This document shows, piece after piece, positions 1-5,801 of a stretch of DNA of 11,192 bases. The notes beneath the pieces were generated by a model. That model was given only the letters and a program-made list of their open reading frames with translations. It ran no database searches and had not been told where the DNA came from. A program made the translations under genes and the position numbers. Within the stretch, counting starts at the first letter, position 1; each line of letters starts with the position of its first letter. The DNA is from Acidobacteriaceae bacterium (lineage in GTDB: Bacteria; Acidobacteriota; Terriglobia; Terriglobales; Acidobacteriaceae): NCBI GenBank assembly GCA_003154055.1, contig PMCH01000332.1, positions 16,269 through 27,460 on the forward strand, read 5' to 3'.

Positions 1-384
1 CTGGTTCCGCGCAGTTTTGGACAGTACGGCCACTACCGCGGGGACGCTCTGGCCGATCTCGCCGCCCGCCCCATCAACTATGCCGGCCACCAGGCTTGCG
101 AAACCTGCCACTCCGACGTTCTCGACAAGAAAAAAGACGGCCGGCACGCGCACGTGAACTGTGAAGCCTGCCACGGACCACTGGCAAAACACGCCGACGA
201 TCCCGCCTCCGTGCAGCCTCCCAAACTCGACACCGCCGTCCTCTGTGTCCGTTGCCATGAGGCCAATGCCGCCAAGCCACGGAGTTTCCCGCAGGTCGCG
301 TCCGCCGACCACTCCTCCGGTCTCCCCTGCGACACCTGCCACCAGCCGCACAGTCCGGCCATCACCGCGGAAGGCCCGAAATGA
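1..384 (+). CDS. Multiheme c-type cytochrome, 3' end (partial)
   Basis: The reading frame is open from base 1 and ends at TGA 382-384, giving the last 127 residues; the start lies outside the window. Four CxxCH heme-attachment motifs are visible (CETCH at visible residues 33-37, CEACH 54-58, CVRCH 82-86, CDTCH 110-114). Extra histidines (about residues 30, 49, 51, 64, 104, 117) could be distal heme ligands, so bis-His c-type hemes are likely. The fragment ends shortly after a CHQPHSP segment, a layout I associate with periplasmic multiheme cytochromes encoded beside FeS/NrfD subunits. Its likely role is to pass electrons between the membrane quinone pool and periplasmic or outer-membrane partners. 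The stop overlaps the next start (ATGA, 381-384), so translation is probably coupled. Total heme number and subfamily (NrfB-, DmsE- or NapC-like) cannot be decided from the fragment. Confidence 0.88.
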   Translation: MVPRSFGQYGHYRGDALADLAARPINYAGHQACETCHSDVLDKKKDGRHAHVNCEACHGPLAKHADDPASVQPPKLDTAVLCVRCHEANAAKPRSFPQVASADHSSGLPCDTCHQPHSPAITAEGPK

Positions 385-1112
385 ACGTCACCCGGCGCCA
401 TCTCTTGCTTCTGTTGCCCGCCGCCGGCCTCGCCTGGCAACACGTCCTTGCCGGAACCCCGGAATCCTCCCCCAACTACAAGCTGACCGAGCATTGGTGG
501 GGCATGCTGATCGATCTCCCCAAATGCATCGGCTGCGGCAACTGTGTGCGCGCTTGCCAGGCCGAAAACGACGTCCCCGACGGATACTTCCGCACCTGGA
601 TCGAGCGCTACCACGTCACTGACTACGACATCGAAAATCCCGTCGTGGATTCGCCTGATGGCGGCAAGAAGGGGTTTCCGCCTGCGAAAGAAGCCGGCGG
701 AAAGAATTTCTTCGTTCCCAAACTGTGTAACCACTGCGCGGATTCACCCTGCACGCAGGTCTGTCCCGTGGGCGCGACTTTCATCGGCCCCGATGGCGTT
801 GTTCTGGTGGACAAGCAATATTGTCTCGGCTGCCGCTACTGCGTACAGGCCTGCCCCTACGGATGCCGCTTCATCAATCCGAAAGCCCAGACTGCCGAAA
901 AATGCACTCTTTGCTATCACCGGATTACGAAAGGCCTCACCACCGCCTGTTGCGAATCGTGTCCGACCGGCGCGCGGCAACTCGCTGACCTCAAAAATCC
1001 CAACGATCCCATTCACGAGTTTCTGAAGACCCACAGTGTGCAGGTCTTGAAACCCTCAATGGCGACTCACGCGAAAGTTTTCTACAACGGCCTGGATGGC
1101 TCGGTGCGATAG
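381..1112 (+). CDS. 4Fe-4S ferredoxin-type electron-transfer subunit (NrfC/PsrB/HybA-like)
   Basis: This 243-residue protein has four cysteine sets for 4Fe-4S clusters: C49/52/55/59, C116/119/124/128, C148/151/154/158 and C175/178/190/194 (C191 adjacent). The second set has the CxxCxxxxCxxxC spacing typical of the DmsB/PsrB/NrfC family. The N-terminus (TRRHLLLLLPAAGLAW) is hydrophobic after a twin arginine, consistent with a Tat-type signal or anchor and a periplasmic location. In this family the subunit relays electrons between a membrane NrfD-type partner and a periplasmic redox partner. Here those are the genes immediately after and before it. The ATG at 381 sits inside the ATGA overlap with the cytochrome gene and has GGAAGG at 369-374, six bases upstream. 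The substrate of the whole complex is not shown by the sequence. Confidence 0.92.
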   Translation: MNVTRRHLLLLLPAAGLAWQHVLAGTPESSPNYKLTEHWWGMLIDLPKCIGCGNCVRACQAENDVPDGYFRTWIERYHVTDYDIENPVVDSPDGGKKGFPPAKEAGGKNFFVPKLCNHCADSPCTQVCPVGATFIGPDGVVLVDKQYCLGCRYCVQACPYGCRFINPKAQTAEKCTLCYHRITKGLTTACCESCPTGARQLADLKNPNDPIHEFLKTHSVQVLKPSMATHAKVFYNGLDGSVR

Positions 1113-1124
1113 GCACGGCGCGAT

Positions 1125-1130
1125 AAGGAG
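1125..1130 (+). promoter_or_regulatory. Shine-Dalgarno of the NrfD-like gene
   Basis: AAGGAG lies six bases before ATG 1137, a near-ideal site that supports this start over the in-frame ATG at 1158. Confidence 0.75.
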
Positions 1131-1136
1131 AAGGGT

Positions 1137-2318
1137 ATGCCCGGCGTTGAAGGCTTCATGTATCCGAACGAAGTTGAGCTTCAATGGAGCGTACTGATCG
1201 TCCTGTACCCGTTCCTCACCGGGCTGGTAGCCGGCGCGTTCATTCTGGCGTCGCTGGAACGGGTTTTCAATGTGAAGTCGGTGAAGCCCACCTACCGGCT
1301 GGCGCTGCTGACGGCTCTCGCCTTCCTGCTGGTCGCACCTCTGCCCCTGCAACTCCACCTCGGCCATCCCGAGCGCTCCTACGAAATGTATCTGACGCCG
1401 CACCGCTCCTCGGCCATGGCCATGTTCGGGTTTGTCTACCTGTGGTACCTGATGGCCGTCCTGGTGTTGGAAATCTGGCTTGATTACCGCCGCGACATCG
1501 TCCTTCTATCCCAATCCACCACCGGCTGGACGCGCTGGATTTACCGGGCCATGACGCTCGGCTCCAGCAACCTCAGCGAGCGCGCCCTGCACATCGACGA
1601 ACGGGTCGGCTACCTGATCACGGTGATCGGCATCCCTTCCGCCTTCCTCCTCCACGGATACGTCGGATTTATTTTCGGCTCGGTGAAGGCCAACCCGTGG
1701 TGGTCGACACCGTTGATGCCGGTAGTGTTTATTTTTTCAGCCATGGTCTCCGGAATCGCCGCCGTCATGCTCCTCTACATGCTGATGATGCGAGCCCGCA
1801 AGCAGACCATCGAAATGTCCTGCGTGGACACGATTGCGCGCTACCTCTTCTACACCTTCATCATCGATTTCAGCCTTGAGATGCTCGACCTGATCCACCG
1901 CATTTACGAGGCGGGCGAATCCTTCCGCAGCCTCGACTTCATGGTTCATACCAAGCTCTACCTGTCCCACATCGTGGTCCAGATTATCCTCGGCACGGTG
2001 ACTCCCATCGCGCTGCTCGCTCTGACCCAGGTGCTGAGCCTGTCGGACATCGCTCGCAAACGTATTTACGCGCTCGCCGGATGCCTCACCTTGATTGGCA
2101 TCTTTGCCATGCGCTGGAACGTAGTCATCGGCGGGCAGTTGTTCTCCAAGAGTTTCCTGGGCTACACCACCTACAAGATGGGTCTGGTCACACGCGAGGG
2201 ACTGCTCACGGCCATCGTCCTGACCGTTCTGCCGCTGGTCATACTGTGGGTGCTGGTAAAGCTCTTGCCGCCCTGGCCTGAAGAATCGGCAATCCCGGAC
2301 GCAACACCTGCTCGCTGA
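1137..2318 (+). CDS. NrfD/PsrC-family membrane quinone-interacting subunit
   Basis: The 393-residue protein is very hydrophobic, with about nine or ten predicted membrane spans (roughly 17-40, 54-74, 92-115, 156-181, 191-218, 233-253, 274-299, 308-326, 355-377). Family-like features include the loop HLGHPER at 74-80 and RWNVVIGGQ near 326-334, both of which I associate with NrfD/PsrC/DsrP-type subunits that exchange electrons with the quinone pool. The start at ATG 1137 has AAGGAG at 1125-1130, six bases upstream; an in-frame ATG at 1158 is a weaker alternative. It lies 24 bases after the FeS gene and completes a cytochrome-FeS-NrfD operon. The short polar C-terminal tail after residue 378 is probably not in the membrane. 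Direction of electron flow (quinol oxidation or quinone reduction) cannot be read from sequence. Confidence 0.92.
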   Translation: MPGVEGFMYPNEVELQWSVLIVLYPFLTGLVAGAFILASLERVFNVKSVKPTYRLALLTALAFLLVAPLPLQLHLGHPERSYEMYLTPHRSSAMAMFGFVYLWYLMAVLVLEIWLDYRRDIVLLSQSTTGWTRWIYRAMTLGSSNLSERALHIDERVGYLITVIGIPSAFLLHGYVGFIFGSVKANPWWSTPLMPVVFIFSAMVSGIAAVMLLYMLMMRARKQTIEMSCVDTIARYLFYTFIIDFSLEMLDLIHRIYEAGESFRSLDFMVHTKLYLSHIVVQIILGTVTPIALLALTQVLSLSDIARKRIYALAGCLTLIGIFAMRWNVVIGGQLFSKSFLGYTTYKMGLVTREGLLTAIVLTVLPLVILWVLVKLLPPWPEESAIPDATPAR

Positions 2319-2335
2319 ACCGAGCACGCCATCAG

Positions 2336-2540
2336 GAATCCCGTTTGCGGATCGATAAAAAGGCGATGATCCTCGCTCTCCACCGAGAAACCACGCTTTC
2401 GGAATTGTTCGTGGCGTATCTGCTGGCACGGAATGTCCGGTACGAAGAGAACCTAGTTGACCAACTTCAGCACTCTTTCGTTTCCAGTTCTACGGGTGCG
2501 GTTGCTTGAGGAGTTGCTCGGAGCTACGGGATTTTCTGCT
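2336..2540 (+). pseudogene. Decayed internal fragment of a Crp/Fnr-family regulator gene
   Basis: No intact gene is present between the convergent NrfD-like and ATPase genes. The frame running through 2348 translates as LRIDKKAMILALHRE followed by a helix ending ARNVRYEENLVDQL. This matches my memory of the end of the cyclic-nucleotide-binding beta-roll plus the long C-helix in Crp/Fnr-type regulators common in Acidobacteriota, where the continuation is usually FNSSEKRLAR and an LL-rich stretch. Here the same frame gives FVSSST (from 2477) and stops at TGA 2507-2509. Shifting frame by one base near 2495-2498 restores RLLEELL (from 2499), which resembles the expected continuation. The N-terminal sensor domain and the C-terminal helix-turn-helix are absent, so this is a remnant of about 65 codons and not a working regulator. 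The call rests on family recall without a search. Confidence 0.6.
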
Positions 2541-2549
2541 CTAGTCAAC

Positions 2550-4469
2550 CTACGCGGCTTGCTTGGCCGGGGATTCAGTCCGGGGCGCATGCACATCCGC
2601 CACGGGGGATTGAAAGTCGCTCAGTGATCCCACCGGCAGAATCATTCGCAAAGAATTGAGAATCGAAAGCAGGTCGATCACTTCCTGCGCGATGGCTCCC
2701 TGAATCGGACTGATTAGCCCAAAAGATGCGGCCCCCATCCCAATCAAGCTCAGGCCCATTCCGCCGACTGCACTGGTAAGTGCGATTCCCCGCATCCTTC
2801 GCCCAATGTGCATCAGTTCGTCCACACTCTTGAGCGAAGATTGCAGGATCACTGCCCCCGCTGCTTCCGAGGTAATATCACTGTTTACTCCCAGCGCGAT
2901 TCCAGCTGTGGCAGCCATCATCGCGGGAGCGTCATTGATTCCATCACCCAGGTAAAGTGTGTTTGATTTCGCGGTCATCTCCCGGACAAACTCCACTTTT
3001 TGCTCGGGAGTCTTGCCTCCGTGCGGCTCCGTAATTCCCATTCCGGCGGCAAACAGTGCCACCTCGGCCGGGCGGTCGCCGGAAAGCAGAATTACCTTGT
3101 TGATCGAGTGGTTTGTCCCGACATGCTTTAGGAACGACTTGCTCTCCCGCCGTGGTTCATCTTGAAAGTGGAACACGCCAGCTAGGTTGCCATCCAGCAG
3201 CAATACGCACTCGAGCCCAGGAGCCACAGCGGGCATTTCCGCAGCCAGGTTTGCGGAGAGCTTTCCGCGCCCGGTCACAGTCACCAGATGTCCTTCGACG
3301 TGCCCAAACAATCCCGCCCCCGGAGCCTCGGAAACATCCTTCACTGACAGTAGCGGCAGCTGCAGCGCTTCAGCTGCCGCCAGCACCGCGCTCGCGAGCG
3401 GATGCTTCGAGTATCGCTCCAGGCTGGCGGCATATTGCAGCGCTGTTTCCTGAGTCATACCGCCAAGGCAATCAACGTTGGTCAAACTCGGCTTGCCATA
3501 GGTCAGAGTGCCGGTCTTGTCCACGATGAGCACATGGCAGGTCTCCATCTTCTCCAGAATCGACGGGTCTTTGATGATGATCCCAAACCGCGCGCCAACC
3601 GAAATCGCGCCGATGATCGCTACTGGAATGGAAATCAAGAGTGGGCAGGGTGTTGCAATCACGAGCACGGCAAGAAAGCGTGAGGAGTCTCCGCTCAACC
3701 ACCAGCTTGCAAGCGCAATCGCAATTGCGATCGGCGTATACCAGGATCCGAGGCGGTCGCCCAGCCGTTGTATCTGTGGACGATTCTCCTCCGAGGCATG
3801 CAGCACCTCGACAATCTTCGCGTAGCGCGAATCGATCGCTACCTTCATCGCTCGTATCGTCAGCGCCGCGTCGCCATTGATCGATCCCGACAACACGAAC
3901 GTTCCCGGAGCCTTGGCAATCTGAAACGGCTCTCCGGTCAGGTAGGACTCGTCCATGCTCCCTTGCCCACTCACTACAACACCATCCACGGGACAGATCT
4001 CGTGCGGGTAGACGACTAGCTGGTCATCCACCGCGATCGAATCAATCGAGACATCGGAGACAACTCCGCCTACGCGATGGGCCGTCTGCGGCATGCGTTT
4101 CGCGAGTGCTCTCAATACCGAGTTTGCGCGCTCCGTCGCAGAGCTCTCCAGCGCTTTTCCGCCCGAAAGCATCAGCACAACAATGGCAGCCACCCAATAC
4201 TGTCCGAGAATCAGCGCAGTCACGATGGAGAGCAGCGCCAGAATATCGACACTAAAGTTTTTCTTGATCACCTGCTGCACCAGCGAAATCAGCAGCGGCA
4301 CACTGGCCCCGGCGATCGCCACGCATAGCACAATGTTGACGACGTGCGGGTTGTGCAGCAGGAACCTTACGGCCAGCGCTGTCGCCATCCCTGTCGCAAT
4401 GAATGAGGCAGTAGCGATCTGTGCCGCTGGACCGCTGAGCCACTTCGCAAATGACCTGCTTTCTTTCAG
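2550..4469 (-). CDS. Heavy-metal translocating P1B-type ATPase (TPCP motif)
   Basis: This is an ATP-driven metal cation transporter of the inner membrane. Numbering from the first ATG (4388-4386): actuator-domain SYLTGEPF at 148-155, membrane metal-site motif ATPCPL at 245-250, phosphorylation site DKTGT at 290-294, P1B-specific SKHPLA at 327-332 and hinge GDGINDAPA at 481-489. All catalytic motifs are present. There is no N-terminal heavy-metal-associated domain and the C-terminal tail is short and polar. The motif TPC replaces the CPC of Cu and Zn/Cd pumps and resembles the P1B-5 group, for which Ni/Fe transport has been reported; the metal here is uncertain. The ATG at 4388 has no Shine-Dalgarno and would cut through a hydrophobic segment. 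The frame continues upstream, and CTG at 4469-4467, seven bases after GAGGGGAG, is my preferred start (about 639 residues). ATG 4388 (612 residues) is the conventional alternative. Confidence 0.9.
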   Translation of the reverse strand: MKESRSFAKWLSGPAAQIATASFIATGMATALAVRFLLHNPHVVNIVLCVAIAGASVPLLISLVQQVIKKNFSVDILALLSIVTALILGQYWVAAIVVLMLSGGKALESSATERANSVLRALAKRMPQTAHRVGGVVSDVSIDSIAVDDQLVVYPHEICPVDGVVVSGQGSMDESYLTGEPFQIAKAPGTFVLSGSINGDAALTIRAMKVAIDSRYAKIVEVLHASEENRPQIQRLGDRLGSWYTPIAIAIALASWWLSGDSSRFLAVLVIATPCPLLISIPVAIIGAISVGARFGIIIKDPSILEKMETCHVLIVDKTGTLTYGKPSLTNVDCLGGMTQETALQYAASLERYSKHPLASAVLAAAEALQLPLLSVKDVSEAPGAGLFGHVEGHLVTVTGRGKLSANLAAEMPAVAPGLECVLLLDGNLAGVFHFQDEPRRESKSFLKHVGTNHSINKVILLSGDRPAEVALFAAGMGITEPHGGKTPEQKVEFVREMTAKSNTLYLGDGINDAPAMMAATAGIALGVNSDITSEAAGAVILQSSLKSVDELMHIGRRMRGIALTSAVGGMGLSLIGMGAASFGLISPIQGAIAQEVIDLLSILNSLRMILPVGSLSDFQSPVADVHAPRTESPAKQAA

Positions 4470-4567
4470 AAAAGAACTCCCCTCACGAATCCTACCGATC
4501 CTTTCGCCGCAAAAGTGAGCACTTTGAAACAGGCGCCACTTGAGTTGTGGAGATAGACTCGGAGCGC
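4470..4567. promoter_or_regulatory. Divergent intergenic region between metal ATPase and AI-2E gene
   Basis: About 98 bases separate the proposed ATPase CTG start from the AI-2E ATG, so promoters for both genes should lie here or just inside the flanking genes. I could not find a convincing sigma-70 pair in either direction. TTGAAA at 4524-4529 is the best -35-like hexamer on the plus strand but has no -10 at the right distance. Confidence 0.4.
4477..4484 (-). promoter_or_regulatory. Strong Shine-Dalgarno supporting a CTG start of the P-type ATPase
   Basis: On the minus strand GAGGGGAG is followed by seven bases and then CTG (4469-4467) in the ATPase frame. No ATG, GTG or TTG occurs in that frame between here and ATG 4388, and nothing like a ribosome binding site precedes ATG 4388. 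It therefore decides the start I propose, with moderate certainty because CTG starts are rare. Confidence 0.5.
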
Positions 4568-5662
4568 ATGGCTGAAACCAAAATTTCTTCGACTGACGTC
4601 GCGCCCAAGACTCTCGCAGTCTTCGTCCTGCTTCTCGCGGTCGGATTGTCCCTGGCCATCACCCTGGCGTGGCTTGGCCGCGTCATACTCTTACTCCTGT
4701 TTGCCGCAATTGTGGTTGCAGTCTTTCTAACGGCCATCGTCGATTGGATCAAAGCGAAGCTAAAACTCAATCAAGGCTTGGCACTCGCTCTCATTCTGTT
4801 CACGGCCTCCGCACTTGCCCTTTTCACCCTGTGGATAAGCGGTCCCAACATCATCGAACAATTCGCCAAGCTTCAGACTGACCTTCCCCTAGCTGCACAA
4901 AACTTGGTTGAGCGCGTGAAGGGACAGAGTTGGGGCCGCTGGCTTCTTGCCCAATGGTCAGGTTACTCCCAGCTAGCTGACAGCTTCAGCTATGCCCTCA
5001 CGCGTATCGGGGGGATCGTAGTCAGTACCGCCACTCTGCTCGCCGGACTCATCATCGTGGCGTTTCTCGGCCTCTATCTCGCGGCGGAGCCCGGCGTCTA
5101 CTTCTCCGGAATCCGTCGCGCCACGCCCAGACGCTATCGAGCCACCCTGGATGGCTGCGCCGCCAGCGCCGTCCGCAGCCTGCGCTGGTGGCTGCTGGCG
5201 CAGACGTTATCCATGGCGGCGGTTGGCATCCTTGTCACACTGGGGCTATGGGCACTCGGAGTACCCCTCGCCGGAACCCTCGGCATCATTGCCGCGCTGA
5301 TGACGTTCATACCAAACGTGGGACCAATCCTATCCGTGGTCCCTGCGGCCTTACTGGCAGTCGCCATCAGTCCCGGAAAAGGTCTACTCACCGTCCTCCT
5401 GTTTGTCGTCGTGCATTTTCTAGAGGGCAACATCATCACGCCCCTGCTTCAGCGGCAAATCGTGCGCCTTCCACCCGCTCTGACCTTGACTGTGCAACTA
5501 CTCCTTGCAGTCGTTGCCGGCCCGCTCGGTGTGGCCCTTGCAGCGCCGCTTACAGCCGCTGCGCTTGGAATCTTCAAGGTGTTGCTCCCGGCTGACGCGA
5601 TCCCAACTACCCCTGTGGTGACGGGACCGCTCCCTGTTCCCAGACCGATGGCGGCTGTGTGA
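4568..5662 (+). CDS. AI-2E family (UPF0118) integral membrane transporter
   Basis: The 364-residue protein fits the usual length and layout of the AI-2E/UPF0118 family. Hydrophobic pairs lie near the N-terminus (about 15-36, 38-58, 70-92), followed by a soluble amphipathic region (about 95-145), and then further spans at about 148-172, 206-232, 233-265, 271-290 and 305-340. The family-like segment FIPNVGPILSVVPA sits at 247-260, and EGNIITPLL at 286-294 leads into QRQIVRLPPALT. Members include exporters of small molecules and Na+/H+ antiporters; the founding link to autoinducer-2 does not hold for most. ATG 4568 has GGAG at 4561-4564 (short spacing of three bases). An in-frame GTG at 4547 would add seven residues but has a poorer site. 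It diverges from the metal ATPase with about 98 bases between the proposed starts. The substrate is unknown. Confidence 0.88.
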   Translation: MAETKISSTDVAPKTLAVFVLLLAVGLSLAITLAWLGRVILLLLFAAIVVAVFLTAIVDWIKAKLKLNQGLALALILFTASALALFTLWISGPNIIEQFAKLQTDLPLAAQNLVERVKGQSWGRWLLAQWSGYSQLADSFSYALTRIGGIVVSTATLLAGLIIVAFLGLYLAAEPGVYFSGIRRATPRRYRATLDGCAASAVRSLRWWLLAQTLSMAAVGILVTLGLWALGVPLAGTLGIIAALMTFIPNVGPILSVVPAALLAVAISPGKGLLTVLLFVVVHFLEGNIITPLLQRQIVRLPPALTLTVQLLLAVVAGPLGVALAAPLTAAALGIFKVLLPADAIPTTPVVTGPLPVPRPMAAV

Positions 5663-5776
5663 CGTTCGCTAGGAACGCGAAGATGGACTAAGGTCAGCTC
5701 GCAACCACCCTCGCTCGATCTCCATCCCGGCCGACAAGATGATCCATTGTGCTCAGTATTCCCGGAGCGCATGAGC

Positions 5777-5794
5777 GAGTCTCTAAAGGGACTC
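5777..5794 (+). promoter_or_regulatory. Hairpin covering the presumed ribosome binding site of the adaptor gene
   Basis: GAGTCTC (5777-5783), loop TAAA, GGGACTC (5788-5794) can form a 7-bp stem with one G-T wobble in the leader RNA. The purine-rich AAAGGG (5785-5790), the only Shine-Dalgarno-like sequence before ATG 5802, falls in the loop and 3' arm. The stem could therefore limit translation initiation. This is seen in sequence; a regulatory role is inference. Confidence 0.4.
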
Positions 5795-5801
5795 ATAACT
5801 T

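Noticed and set aside
1..2318. Calling the operon nrfBCD of nitrite reduction
   Set aside because: No NrfA catalytic cytochrome is visible, and the FeS/NrfD pair is shared by many different oxidoreductases.
3113..3529. A 138-codon open frame on the plus strand opposite the metal ATPase gene
   Set aside because: It is antisense to conserved catalytic parts of the ATPase, has no recognisable domain, and its composition (Arg/Pro/Ser-rich) is typical of a shadow frame in GC-rich coding DNA.
4492..4770. A 92-codon minus-strand frame over the AI-2E gene start, possibly the missing 5' part of the ATPase
   Set aside because: It is in a different frame from the ATPase, ends at a stop at 4492 and reads as Ser/Thr/Arg-rich sequence antisense to the AI-2E N-terminus. 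The ATPase frame itself continues upstream without it.
4568..5662. Quorum-sensing (autoinducer-2) role for the AI-2E family gene
   Set aside because: The family name is historical; no luxS- or lsr-like gene is nearby and most members are not AI-2 exporters.
5663..5677. CGTTC/GAACG hairpin just after the AI-2E stop as an intrinsic terminator
   Set aside because: The stem is only five base pairs and no T-run follows, so it is within chance expectation.
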